The notes beneath the pieces are model-generated. The model had not been told where the DNA came from. It searched no databases and saw only the letters and a list, made by a program, of their open reading frames with translations. From positions 104,389-168,388 of the forward strand of contig JAFGBK010000070.1 in NCBI GenBank assembly GCA_016933175.1: a stretch of DNA of 64,000 nucleotides, given 5' to 3'. This document shows positions 41,613 through 50,283 of this stretch, one piece after another; the first letter of the stretch is position 1, and every line of letters starts with the position of its first letter. A program made the position numbers and the translations under genes. The DNA comes from Candidatus Krumholzibacteriota bacterium. GTDB taxonomy: Bacteria; Krumholzibacteriota; Krumholzibacteriia; JACNKJ01.

Positions 41613-42562
41613 GCCGCCTCCTCCTGCTCGCGGGTCCAGGCCAGCTGGCGGGCCAGGCCCTCGGCCAGGGGCGTGCGCGGCCGGAAGCCCAGCTCGGCCT
41701 CGATGCGGGTGGCGTCGGCGAGGGTGTCCTGCACGTCTCCGGCCGGCACCGCCGCGTGCTCGCGGGCCAGGGCGTGGCCGAAGACTCCCTCGAGGGTCGC
41801 CAGCACCTCGTGGAGCGTCACGCGGCTGCCGCCGCCGGCGTTGAAGACGAAGGCATCGCCGCCGTAGGCGGCGGCGCGCAGGTTGGCCTCCACGATGTCG
41901 TCCACGTAGGTGAAGTCCCGCGTCTGGCCGCCGTCGCCCAGGACGGGCAGGGGCCGGCCCGCCAGGCCCGCCGCGATGAAGCGGCTGAAGGCCATGTCGG
42001 GCCGCTGCCGCGGGCCGTAGACGGTGAAGTAGCGCAGGGCCACGGCGTCGATGCCGTGGTTCATGCGGTAGAGGTCCACGAGCTGCTCGGCGGCCAGCTT
42101 GGTCACGCCGTAGGGGCTGTAGGGGCGGGGCAGGGAGTCCTCCCGCATGGGCAGCGTCGTCACGCGCCCGTAGACGGAGCTGGAGCTGGCGTAGACCAGG
42201 CGCACGCCCGCGCGCCCCTTGAGCGCCTCGAGCAGGCGCTGGGTGGCGGCGAGGTTGCAGTGCAGGTAGACGCCGAACTCCTCGCCCCAGCTGGCCCGCA
42301 CCCCCGCCTGGGCGGCCTGGTGGAAGACGGCGTCGCAGCCGTCCAGCAGCGGCGCCAGGTCGGCCGTCACGAGATCGGCCGCCACGAGGCGGAAGCCGGG
42401 CCGCGCCAGGGCCGCCGCGAGGTTGCGCCGCTTGCGGGCCGGGTCGTAGTAGTCCGTGAAGCAGTCCAGCCCCACCACCTCGCGGCCCTCGGCCAGGAGC
42501 CGGTCCACCAGGTGGGAGCCGATGAAGCCCGCGGCGCCGGTGACGAGGACGCGCCCGCTCAC
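41609..42562 (-). CDS. NAD-dependent nucleotide-sugar epimerase
   Basis: 317 aa SDR, cytoplasmic. Seen: VTGAAGFIGSHLVDRLL dinucleotide loop, LDCFTDYYDPARKRRN, YASSSSVYG, PYSPYGVTK with the catalytic Tyr and Lys, RYFTVYGPRQRPDMA, and RDFTYVDDIV. The YDPxxKRxN stretch and the RYFTVYGPxxRPDM motif are usual in UDP-glucuronate/galactose 4-epimerases. GTG overlaps the DUF2723 stop (GTGA). Supplies a UDP-hexose or hexuronate for the cluster; exact substrate not told by sequence. Confidence 0.9.
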   Translation of the reverse strand: MSGRVLVTGAAGFIGSHLVDRLLAEGREVVGLDCFTDYYDPARKRRNLAAALARPGFRLVAADLVTADLAPLLDGCDAVFHQAAQAGVRASWGEEFGVYLHCNLAATQRLLEALKGRAGVRLVYASSSSVYGRVTTLPMREDSLPRPYSPYGVTKLAAEQLVDLYRMNHGIDAVALRYFTVYGPRQRPDMAFSRFIAAGLAGRPLPVLGDGGQTRDFTYVDDIVEANLRAAAYGGDAFVFNAGGGSRVTLHEVLATLEGVFGHALAREHAAVPAGDVQDTLADATRIEAELGFRPRTPLAEGLARQLAWTREQEEAA

Positions 42563-45153
42563 GGCCCGCCCTCCGGCGCTCCCGGCGCGACGGCGCCCGA
42601 GTCGGGCGCGTAGCCCATGACCTCGTCGATGAGGCGCAGGCGGTCCTCGATGAGGGGGCTGCCCGGATTGCGGCGGTTGTAGTCCTCCAGCTCGCGCCGC
42701 ACCAGGGCCAGGTTCTGCTCCGAGGGGAAGTAGCTGATGATGAAGTCCGCCAGCGAGAGGTAGGCGTTCTCGTAGTCGGGGTCCAGCTCGATGACCCGCC
42801 CCAGGGCCTGGACGACGAGGCGCCGCTCCCCCGCCGCCTCGGCGGCCTGGGCGTAGCGGGCCCAGAGCTGGGCGTTGTTCGGCTCGGCCGCCAGGTAGTG
42901 CTCGTAGGTGCGCAGCGCGCGCACGTAGTCGCCGCTCTTCATGTAGAGGTAGCCCAGGTACTGCACGACGGGACCCAGGTCCTCGCGGATGAGGCTGGCC
43001 ATCTCCATGGCGCGCACGGCCAGGGCGGGATCGGGCGCGTAGCCCTCGCCGCCGCGGTCGGCCGCGATGGCGAGGCGGCTCCAGGCGGCGGCGTAGTTCT
43101 GGATCAGGTGGCGGATGGTCTCGTCCCGGTAGAAGCCGGGCAGGACCAGGTTGCTGTCGCCCGGCGCCGGCACGCGATCGAGGATGGACGCGCTCGTCGG
43201 CGCCTCGGCCCAGGGCTCGCCGACGGTGCTGCGGTCCGCGGTCAGCACGCCCCGCCACTCGAAGACGTGCTCGAGGCTGCGGCGCAGCGTGTCGTAGTCG
43301 ATCTGGTCGCGGCCCTTCTGCAATGTCATGCGGTAGGCGAGGCCCTCCATCCGCAGGTAGTCCTGGTAGGGCAGCAGGGTCTCCTGGGGGATGGTCACGG
43401 CGAAGTAGAAGGGATGGGCCTCCCAGCCCTCGGGCGAGCGCTGGGCGTTGACGAACATGTGGTTGATGACCTCGTCCCGCGGCTGGAAGATGCGCCCGTC
43501 CTCCAGGCGGAAGTAGTGGGTGGCCACCTCCCGGATCTCCGCGTTCGTGTAGGCGATGGGCACGCGCGGCTCGTCGTCGCGAAGCTGGCGCATGTACCAG
43601 TCCGTGTTGAGCAGGCTCAGGTTGACGACGCGCACGTCCTTGCGGAAGCCCTCCACCTCCTGGATGTACCAGAGCGGGAAGGTGTCGTTGTCGCCGTTGG
43701 TGAAGATGATGGCGTTCTTCTCCAGCGGCATCAGCATGTTGATCGCGTAGTCGCGGGCGATGAGGTTCTCGCTGCGGTCGTGGGTGTACCAGTGGTGCTG
43801 GAGCGGCCCGAAGGCGGCCAGCACCAGCAGCGGCGCCGCGACGGCCGCCAGCAGGCGCCCGCGCCGCTCCTCGAGCAGGGTCTGCAGCAGCCCCACGGCG
43901 CCCAGGCCGATGAACAGGGCGTAGAAGTAGAAGCCCGCCGCGTAGAAGTAGTCGCGCTCGCGCACCTCCTCCGACGAGAAGTTGAGGAAGAGGACGAGGC
44001 CGAGGGTGTTCACCAGGAGCACGGTCACCGTCGCGGCCCAGTGGCGCTTCTCCTGCTTGAACTGGTGCCACAGCCCCAGCAGGCCCAGGCCGATGGGCAG
44101 GGCCGTCAGGGCGCGGCCCAGGTGCAGGGCGCCCCACTGCCGCTCGGGCGGCATGCGGAACTGGTTCCAGAAGTAGCCGAAGAAGTGCTGGAACTGCCAG
44201 GACAGGGCCGCCTTGCGCTCCGTGGGCAGCTGGAAGGGGTACTGCTCGCGCTTGAGCACGGCCCAGAGGTTCTTCCAGCTGGACGGGTCGGCCTCGTTCA
44301 TCACCGGCGACTGGCCGGCGCGGATGAGCAGGAACAGGTGCACGCTCAGGCCCAGGACGAACAGGCCCAGGGAGGCCAGCAGGAAAGGACGCCCGCGGGA
44401 CTGGAAGGCCACGCCCGCCGCGAGGACGATCAGCAGGCCCGTGAACATGATGGCATCGGGCATGTGCATGATGGCGCTGCCCAGGAACAGCGCCAGGGTC
44501 AGGCCCACCAGCCAGAGTTCCAGGTCGTTGAAGCTCTTGGTGCGGATCATCAGGGCCATGACGAAGAAGCCCGGGAAGACGAGGATGGTGCCCAGGTGCA
44601 GGCCGATGCCCATGCTGAGCAGGTAGAGGATCAGGTAGACCAGGGCGTTGCCGCGCTTGAGGCTGGCCTGCTCGCTCCAGTCCAGCACGAGCCAGAGCAC
44701 GAGCCCGAGGAAGAAGGCGCTCAGGGCGTAGACCTCAGACTCGATGGCGTTGAGCCAGAAGGTGTCGCTGAAGGCGATGAACAGCGCGCCGCAGAGCCCG
44801 CCCGCGATCCGCACCCAGTGGGGCAGGGGCCCGTCGCCCCAGCGCCAGTGGCGCGTCAGCTTCAGCACCAGCAGGAACATCATCAGGCTGGCCAGGGCCC
44901 CGAACAGGGCGCTCATCATGTTGGCCTTCTGGGCGACGCCGGCGTCCAGGGGCAGCACGCTGGCCAGGCGGACGAGTAGGACGAACAGGGGCGTGGCCGG
45001 CGGGTGCGGGATGCCCAGGGTGTAGCCGGCGGCGATGAACTCGCCGCAGTCCCAGAAGTTGAGAGTCGGTGAGAGGGTGCGCAGGTAGATGCCGAGGGGC
45101 GCGAGGAAGCTGGCGATGCCGGCGAGAAGGGCCGCGAGGCGACGACCTGACAT
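42559..45153 (-). CDS. DUF2723 (GT117-type) membrane protein with C-terminal TPR
   Basis: 864 aa. About eleven helices in the first 450 residues; DUF2723 hallmarks PTLNFWDCGEFIAAGYTLGIPHPPA (Asp-Cys-Gly-Glu in the first periplasmic loop, the likely catalytic acid), FWLNAIESEVYALSA, and a TNGDNDTFPLWY stretch later. The last 130 residues contain TPR-like helices (AEPNNAQLWARYAQAAEAAG and DPDYENAYLSLADF). GT-C family proteins of this type occur mainly in Bacteroidetes-related bacteria and transfer a sugar outside the membrane. ATG start at 45153. Confidence 0.9.
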   Translation of the reverse strand: MSGRRLAALLAGIASFLAPLGIYLRTLSPTLNFWDCGEFIAAGYTLGIPHPPATPLFVLLVRLASVLPLDAGVAQKANMMSALFGALASLMMFLLVLKLTRHWRWGDGPLPHWVRIAGGLCGALFIAFSDTFWLNAIESEVYALSAFFLGLVLWLVLDWSEQASLKRGNALVYLILYLLSMGIGLHLGTILVFPGFFVMALMIRTKSFNDLELWLVGLTLALFLGSAIMHMPDAIMFTGLLIVLAAGVAFQSRGRPFLLASLGLFVLGLSVHLFLLIRAGQSPVMNEADPSSWKNLWAVLKREQYPFQLPTERKAALSWQFQHFFGYFWNQFRMPPERQWGALHLGRALTALPIGLGLLGLWHQFKQEKRHWAATVTVLLVNTLGLVLFLNFSSEEVRERDYFYAAGFYFYALFIGLGAVGLLQTLLEERRGRLLAAVAAPLLVLAAFGPLQHHWYTHDRSENLIARDYAINMLMPLEKNAIIFTNGDNDTFPLWYIQEVEGFRKDVRVVNLSLLNTDWYMRQLRDDEPRVPIAYTNAEIREVATHYFRLEDGRIFQPRDEVINHMFVNAQRSPEGWEAHPFYFAVTIPQETLLPYQDYLRMEGLAYRMTLQKGRDQIDYDTLRRSLEHVFEWRGVLTADRSTVGEPWAEAPTSASILDRVPAPGDSNLVLPGFYRDETIRHLIQNYAAAWSRLAIAADRGGEGYAPDPALAVRAMEMASLIREDLGPVVQYLGYLYMKSGDYVRALRTYEHYLAAEPNNAQLWARYAQAAEAAGERRLVVQALGRVIELDPDYENAYLSLADFIISYFPSEQNLALVRRELEDYNRRNPGSPLIEDRLRLIDEVMGYAPDSGAVAPGAPEGGP

Positions 45154-45204
45154 GGAGACTTCCCGGAAAGAGGGTAAGAGACTGCAAAAACGACAAATAC
45201 TAGC
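45154..45204. other. Short AT-rich gap before the DUF2723 gene
   Basis: This 51-nt gap, with the adjacent 3' tail of the LPG-synthase-like gene, is much less GC-rich than the surroundings. A TAGTAT hexamer on the minus strand could be a -10, but no good -35 lies 16-18 nt upstream. A GGGAAG ribosome site precedes the ATG. No terminator is visible. Confidence 0.4.
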
Positions 45205-46200
45205 CTAATCCTGCCTAAAAGTTCCCGGCGGCACAACCCCTTTTTCGGCCGCCTGCGGCCGGCCGCGCCGCAGCAGGAAGAGCAGGCCGCCGCCGAGGCT
45301 GACGAGGAGCATGAGCAGGTAGGCCAGGATCTCGATGGCCACGGCGGCCTCGCCCCCCACGCCCAGGGGCGCGAAGAGCGGCAGGGCCAGTCCCTCCCGC
45401 AGGCCCAGCCCGCCGAGGGTCACCGGCAGGGTCAGGGCGAAGGCCAGGGGCGGCACCACGAGGAAGAAGTCGAAGACCAGGGGGCAGGCGTCCCCCAGCA
45501 CGGAGAGGCCGGCCAGGTAGTGCACGGCCACGCGCAGGGACTGCACCAGGAGGGAGAAGAGAAAGAGGCCGCCGAACAGGGTGCGCCGGCGGCGCAGGCG
45601 ACGCAGCTGCTCGACGATCCGCGCGCGAAAGCCGCCGGGGGGCAGCAGGCCCAGCCTCTCGGCCAGGCGGTGCAGGCCGCCGGCCAGGGGCCCCACCATG
45701 ACCAGCAGGAGCAGGGCCAGGAAGGCCAGGGCGCCCCAGAAGACGGGCGCCACCAGGCCGGCCAGCTCGGCCCGCGGCGACAGGAGGCGGGCCGCCAGGA
45801 CGGCCAGCAGGGCCAGGGCCGCCAGGCCCGTCACGCGGTCGGCCAGGGTGGCCGTGGCCGCCGCCACGGGATCGAAGCGCTCGCGGCTCAGGTCGAGGAC
45901 CTTCACCAGGTCGCCGCCCACGTTGCTGGGCAGGAAGTTGTTGAAGAAGAGGCCCACCCAGTAGAGCTCCAGCAGCTTGGGCAGGCCGAGCGTGATGCCC
46001 ATGGCCGCCAGGAAGCGGCCCCACTGCCAGGCTCCCGCCAGGACGCTGGCCGCGAAGACGCCCAGGGCGGCCAGCAGGGCCGCCGGCCGGGCGCCCGCCA
46101 GGATGGCCAGGGCCTCGCCGGGGGAGATCCGCGTCAGGAGAAAGGCCACCAGGGCCACGGTGACCACGGCCTTGCCCAGGGTGCGCAGGCGGCCGCTCAC
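45205..46200 (-). CDS. Flippase-like integral membrane protein (UPF0104/LPG_synthase_TM family)
   Basis: 331 aa, about eight helices. Seen: LLYWVGLFFNNFLPSNVGGDLVKV-type motif (LELYWVGLFFNNFLP, NVGGDLVKVLDL), LADRVTGLAALALLA, and the C-terminal LTLPVTLGGLGLREGLALPLF, all typical of the AglD2/MprF-flippase-like family. Possibly exports or modifies a lipid-linked precursor. GTG overlaps the GT-4 stop (GTGA). Its stop is followed by the AT-rich gap. Confidence 0.85.
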   Translation of the reverse strand: MSGRLRTLGKAVVTVALVAFLLTRISPGEALAILAGARPAALLAALGVFAASVLAGAWQWGRFLAAMGITLGLPKLLELYWVGLFFNNFLPSNVGGDLVKVLDLSRERFDPVAAATATLADRVTGLAALALLAVLAARLLSPRAELAGLVAPVFWGALAFLALLLLVMVGPLAGGLHRLAERLGLLPPGGFRARIVEQLRRLRRRRTLFGGLFLFSLLVQSLRVAVHYLAGLSVLGDACPLVFDFFLVVPPLAFALTLPVTLGGLGLREGLALPLFAPLGVGGEAAVAIEILAYLLMLLVSLGGGLLFLLRRGRPQAAEKGVVPPGTFRQD

Positions 46201-47342
46201 GGGTGGGGCCCGCTCTTGCCGCCTTCCAGCAGGGACGCCAGGAGCGCCTCGGTCTCCCGGGCGGTGGTCTCCCAGCTGAAGCTCCGCGCGCGGCGGGCGG
46301 CGGCCTCGCCCATGGCGCGACGCCGGTCCTCGTCGCCGAGGAGGGCGACGGCGGCGGCGGCCATGGCCGGCACGTCCCCGTAAGGCACGAGCACGCCCGT
46401 CTCGCCGTCGCGCACCGAGTCGCGCAGGCCCGGCGAGTCGGCGGCAACGGTGGGCAGGCCGCAGGCGCCGGCCTCCACCACCGTCAGGCCCCAGCCCTCC
46501 TTGGGGCTGGCGTTGAGGAAGAGCCGGCAGCGGTAGAGCAGGTCCACCATGTCGGCCTGGGGCAGGTGCCCGTGGAAGCGCACGGCGTCCTCCAGGCCGA
46601 GCCGCGCGGCCAGGGCCGCCAGGGCGGGGCGCTCGGGCCCGTCGCCCACCACGTCCAGGGTGGCCGCCGGCAGCTCGGCGCGGATGCGCGTCATCGCGCG
46701 CAGCACCAGATCGACGCCCTTGTAGCGGCGCAGTCGCCCCAGGTGGACCAGGCGCGGCGCCGCGTCGCGCGGCGGCGGCGCTGGCAGGTCGTAGGGTGCG
46801 GCGTCGAAGCCGCAGTAGCTCACCGTGACGCGCTCCGGCTCGAAGCCGCGCCGCACGAGGTCGTCGCGCGTGCTGGGGCTGATGGCCAGCACGCGGCTGC
46901 GGCGGTAGACGCGCGGGATCAGCAGCTCGTGGGCGTAGACGTAGGCGGCGAAGAGCGGGTTGGTCTCGCGGAAGACCGTCGTGCCGAACAGGTGCGGGAT
47001 CACCAGCAGGTGGGGACGTGACGTCACCAGGGGCAGGAAGAAGGGGATCTTGTTGACGTCCTCGACGACGGCGTCGAAGGGCTCGTCGCGCAACAGGCGG
47101 CGCGCCGCCAGGGCCAGGCTCCAGTTGGCGTTCCACCAGACGCCGGCGCGCACCACGCGCAGCCCGTCGTAGCGCTCCTCGCGGGCGGCGCCGGGCCAGC
47201 CGGCCGCCAGCAGCGTCACGCCCCAGCCCCAGCGGGCGAGGCGGACCAGGATCTCGTGCAGGTGGACCTCGGCGCCGCCCGCGTCGGGATTGCGCAGGTC
47301 GCGCCAGTTGACGGCCAGGAGGCGCCCCTTGCCCTCGCTCAT
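46197..47342 (-). CDS. GT-4-family glycosyltransferase
   Basis: 381 aa, GT-B fold, cytoplasmic. Seen: NWRDLRNPDAGGAEVHLHEIL (the GAEVH loop of GT-4), VEDVNKIPFF, PHLFGTTVFRET, SPSTRDDL, LVHLGRLRRYKGVDLVLRAM, VGDGPERPAL, NASPKEGWGLTVVEAGACGLP (E-x7-E donor site). Start at 47342 overlaps the methyltransferase stop (ATGA). Possibly mannosyl- or related sugar transfer on the lipid carrier. Confidence 0.9.
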   Translation of the reverse strand: MSEGKGRLLAVNWRDLRNPDAGGAEVHLHEILVRLARWGWGVTLLAAGWPGAAREERYDGLRVVRAGVWWNANWSLALAARRLLRDEPFDAVVEDVNKIPFFLPLVTSRPHLLVIPHLFGTTVFRETNPLFAAYVYAHELLIPRVYRRSRVLAISPSTRDDLVRRGFEPERVTVSYCGFDAAPYDLPAPPPRDAAPRLVHLGRLRRYKGVDLVLRAMTRIRAELPAATLDVVGDGPERPALAALAARLGLEDAVRFHGHLPQADMVDLLYRCRLFLNASPKEGWGLTVVEAGACGLPTVAADSPGLRDSVRDGETGVLVPYGDVPAMAAAAVALLGDEDRRRAMGEAAARRARSFSWETTARETEALLASLLEGGKSGPHP

Positions 47343-48124
47343 GGCGCCGGCGCTCCGGGGCGACGGGCGACGGTCCCCAGGACCATGCCCGTGTAGTGGC
47401 CCAGGCGGCGGTAGCGCAGGGCCGCGCGCAGGCGCGCGCCCGCCGGGCCCAGCAGGGGCAGGGGCCGGGGATGGCCGGGCAGGCGCAGACCCAGGCGGCC
47501 CAGGGCCAGTCGCAGGGCCCGGTAGGCCAGGCTCGGCTCGGGCCAGCTGGCGTAGCTGCCCAGGACCTCCAGGCCGGCCGCCGCCATGAGACCCTCCAGC
47601 TCGCGAACGCTGAAGGAGCGCTCCCAGCCGGCGAACCAGCGGTCCAGGGCGATGAGCAGCCGCTTGACGGCCGTGTAGGCGTGCCAGCGCTGGGGCACGT
47701 CGATGAGCAGGACGCCGCCGGGCGCCAGCACGCGCGCGTGCTCGGCCACCACCGGCGCCGGATCGCGGAAGTGCTCGAGCAGGCCCTGGTGGAAGACCAG
47801 GTCGAAGCTGCCGTCAGCAAACGGCAGGCGCCGCGCGTCGCCGCGCACGAGGATCAGGGGCAGGCCCGGCTCCCAGGCCCGGCGCACGGTGCGCAGGGCG
47901 GGCTCGCTGTAGTCGAGGACGGTGACGGCGGCGCCACGGCGCGCCAGCTCCAGGGAGTCGCGGCCGCTGCCCGCTCCCACCTCCAGGACGCGGGCGCCGG
48001 CGGCGTCGCGCCAGCGCAGCAGCTCGCGCCAGGGCTCGCCGACGGCCGGGTAGATCTCCTCCAGCGGGCGGGCGTCCCAGTAGCGGTCCCAGTGCTCCCG
48101 GCGGCTCGCGCGGCGCTCGCTCAC
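47339..48124 (-). CDS. Class I SAM-dependent methyltransferase
   Basis: 261 aa. Seen: SAM-binding loop VLEVGAGSGRDSLELARRG, TVLDYSEPAL, RGDARRLPFADGSFDLVFHQGLLEHF and LAPGGVLLIDVPQRWHAY, the full Methyltransf_11 pattern. Its GTG overlaps the nusB stop (GTGA), and it is followed by GT genes, so a role in methylating a sugar or a lipid-linked glycan is likely rather than rRNA; this is inference. Confidence 0.85.
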   Translation of the reverse strand: MSERRASRREHWDRYWDARPLEEIYPAVGEPWRELLRWRDAAGARVLEVGAGSGRDSLELARRGAAVTVLDYSEPALRTVRRAWEPGLPLILVRGDARRLPFADGSFDLVFHQGLLEHFRDPAPVVAEHARVLAPGGVLLIDVPQRWHAYTAVKRLLIALDRWFAGWERSFSVRELEGLMAAAGLEVLGSYASWPEPSLAYRALRLALGRLGLRLPGHPRPLPLLGPAGARLRAALRYRRLGHYTGMVLGTVARRPGAPAP

Positions 48125-48540
48125 GGGGCGCCCTCCCCGCGCGCGGCCAGCAGCAGGGGCTCCAGGACACCGTTGACGAAGCGCGCCGCCTCGTCGCTGT
48201 CGTACTTGCGGGCCAGCTCCACGGCCTCGTCCAGGATCACGCGGGTGGGCACCTCGGGCGCGTGGCGCCCCTCGGCCAGGCTCAGGCGCAGGACCAGGCG
48301 GACGATGAGGCTGAGGCGCTCGGGTTCCCAGTTCTCCACGCGCGCGGCCACGGCCGCGTCCGCGGCGGCCGCTTCCTGGCGCGCCCATGCCACCAGGCGG
48401 CGCGCGTACTCCGCGCTGGCCGGCGCGCTGCGGCGCCGGGCCGCGTGCTCGTCCAGGACGCGGTCCGGATCCTTGCCGGGCGACTCCAGCTCGTAGAGGC
48501 ACTGGAGGGCCAGCTCGCGGGCCTTGCGGCGACGGCCCAC
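48121..48540 (-). CDS. nusB: Transcription antitermination factor NusB
   Basis: 139 aa all-helical RNA-binding protein that joins NusE (S10) on boxA for rRNA antitermination. Seen: GRRRKARELALQCLYELE start, ERLSLIVRLVLRLSLAEG, PTRVILDEAVELARKYDSDEAARFVNGVLE end, which are NusB hallmarks. GTG at 48540, 3 nt after ribH. The ribH-nusB neighbourhood is common in many bacteria; here it is also the bridge into the glycan genes. Confidence 0.95.
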   Translation of the reverse strand: MGRRRKARELALQCLYELESPGKDPDRVLDEHAARRRSAPASAEYARRLVAWARQEAAAADAAVAARVENWEPERLSLIVRLVLRLSLAEGRHAPEVPTRVILDEAVELARKYDSDEAARFVNGVLEPLLLAARGEGAP

Positions 48541-48543
48541 GCG

Positions 48544-49014
48544 TCAGGCCTCGAGCTGGCGGCGCAGATCGACGAGCTCGATCGCGCCGAGGGCGGCCTC
48601 CCAGCCCTTGTTGCCGCTCTTGGTGCCGCTGCGCTCGATGGCCTGCTCGAGGGTGTCGGTGGTCAGGACGCCGAAGACGACGGGCACGCCCGTGTCCAGG
48701 CCGACCTGGGCGATGCCCTTGGCCGACTCGGCGGCGATGTACTCGAAGTGGGGCGTGCCGCCGCGGATCACCGCGCCCAGGCAGACCACGGCGTCGTAGC
48801 GGCCCGAGGACGCGGCCTGCTTGGCCACCAGGGGCAGCTCGTAGCTGCCCGGCACCATGATGTCCGTGAGATCCTCCGCGTCGGCGCCGTGGCGCAGCAG
48901 GCAATCGTGGGCGCCCGCCACCAGGTGCTCGGTGAGGAACTCGTTGAAGCGGCTCGCCACGATGGCGATCCTCATGCCGCGGGCGTCCAGGCGCCCCTCG
49001 ATTCGCTTGATCAT
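48544..49014 (-). CDS. ribH: 6,7-dimethyl-8-ribityllumazine synthase RibH
   Basis: 156 aa enzyme of riboflavin synthesis that joins the pyrimidine and the butanone phosphate; usually forms an icosahedral or pentameric shell. Seen: VASRFNEFLTEHLVAGA, MVPGSYELPLVAK, LGAVIRGGTPHFEY with the active-site region, FGVLTTDTLEQAIERSGTK and GNKGWEAALGAIEL. ATG has an excellent AGGAGG site. 63 nt after ribBA. Confidence 0.97.
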   Translation of the reverse strand: MIKRIEGRLDARGMRIAIVASRFNEFLTEHLVAGAHDCLLRHGADAEDLTDIMVPGSYELPLVAKQAASSGRYDAVVCLGAVIRGGTPHFEYIAAESAKGIAQVGLDTGVPVVFGVLTTDTLEQAIERSGTKSGNKGWEAALGAIELVDLRRQLEA

Positions 49015-49077
49015 GGTCCCTCCTGTCGCGTTCAGGGGTCGCAGAATCGCAGGCCCCCGGCAAGGGAAAAGATCCCG

Positions 49078-50283
49078 TCAGGCCTGTTCCAGCAGGTGCC
49101 CCAGCTTCTCCCGTTTCGTGTGGAGGTAGCGGACGTTGTCCGGGTTGGGCTCGACCTCCAGGGGCAGGCGCTCGACGACCTCGAGACCGTAGGCCTCCAG
49201 GCCGACGATCTTGCGCGGGTTGTTCGTCAGCAGGCGCAGGCGCCTGAGCCCGAGGTCCGCCAGGATCTGCGCGCCGATGCCGTAGTCGCGCAGGTCGGCC
49301 CGGAAGCCGAGGCGGTGGTTGGCCTCCACCGTGTCGAGCCCCTCCTCCTGCAGCTTGTAGGCGCGCAGCTTGTTCTCCAGGCCGATGCCCCGCCCCTCCT
49401 GGTTCATGTAGAGGAAGACGCCGTTGCCGTCCTCCTCGATGAGGCGCATGGCCAGGTCGCGCTGCTGGCCGCAGTCGCAGCGGTGGCTGCCCAGGGTGTC
49501 GCCGGTGAAGCACTTGCTGTGCACGCGCACCAGGGGCGCCGGGTGGTTGGCCGGCTCGCCCTTGACCAGGGCCGCGTGCTGCATGCCGTCCACGCGGCTC
49601 TCGTAGAGGAAGAGTCGGAAGTGCCCGTGCTCGGTGGGCATGTCCACGTCGATGAGGCGCGCCACCAGCTTCTCGCGGGAGTAGCGATAGCGGATGAGGT
49701 CCCGCACGGAGATCATCAGCAGGCCGTGGCGCTCGCAGAAGATCTCCAGGTCGGGCACGCGCGCCATGGAGCCGTCGTCGTTGAGGATCTCGCAGAGCAT
49801 GCCCGCCGGCCGGAGCCCCGCCAGGCGCGCCAGGTCCACGGCGGCCTCGGTGTGGCCGGCGCGCTGGAGCACGCCGCCGGGCCGCGCGGCCAGGGGAAAG
49901 ACGTGCCCGGGGCGGGCCAGGTCCTCGGGGCGCGTGCGCGCGCCGGCGATGAGGCTCACCGTGCGCGCGCGGTCGACGGCGCTGATGCCCGTCGTCACAC
50001 CCTCGCTGGCGTCGACGCTGATGGTGAAGGGCGTGCGGATGGCGCGGCTGTGCTGGTGCTCCATGGGATCGAGATCCAGCCGGTGCAGCAGCTCGCGATC
50101 GGCGGGCGCGCAGATGAGGCCGCGTCCGTGGACGGCGAAGAAGTTGACCGCCGCCGGCGTCACCTTCTCGGCGGCCATGATCAGGTCGCCCTCGTTCTCC
50201 CGATCCTCGTCGTCGACGACGACCACCATGCCGCCCTCGCGGATCTTCTCGAGGGCCTGCTCCACGCGGCTGAAGTCGGTCAT
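49078..50283 (-). CDS. ribBA: Bifunctional 3,4-dihydroxy-2-butanone-4-phosphate synthase / GTP cyclohydrolase II RibBA
   Basis: 401 aa, two enzymes of riboflavin synthesis. RibB half (1-about 205): DDEDRENEGDLIMAAEK metal site and RAGHTEAAVDLARLAG. RibA half: VRVHSKCFTGDTLGSHRCDCGQQ (three Zn-binding Cys), MNQEGRGIGLENKLRAY with the catalytic region, RDYGIGAQIL and TNNPRKIVGL. Both sets of catalytic residues look intact. ATG at 50283 overlaps the ribE stop (ATGA). Confidence 0.97.
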   Translation of the reverse strand: MTDFSRVEQALEKIREGGMVVVVDDEDRENEGDLIMAAEKVTPAAVNFFAVHGRGLICAPADRELLHRLDLDPMEHQHSRAIRTPFTISVDASEGVTTGISAVDRARTVSLIAGARTRPEDLARPGHVFPLAARPGGVLQRAGHTEAAVDLARLAGLRPAGMLCEILNDDGSMARVPDLEIFCERHGLLMISVRDLIRYRYSREKLVARLIDVDMPTEHGHFRLFLYESRVDGMQHAALVKGEPANHPAPLVRVHSKCFTGDTLGSHRCDCGQQRDLAMRLIEEDGNGVFLYMNQEGRGIGLENKLRAYKLQEEGLDTVEANHRLGFRADLRDYGIGAQILADLGLRRLRLLTNNPRKIVGLEAYGLEVVERLPLEVEPNPDNVRYLHTKREKLGHLLEQA

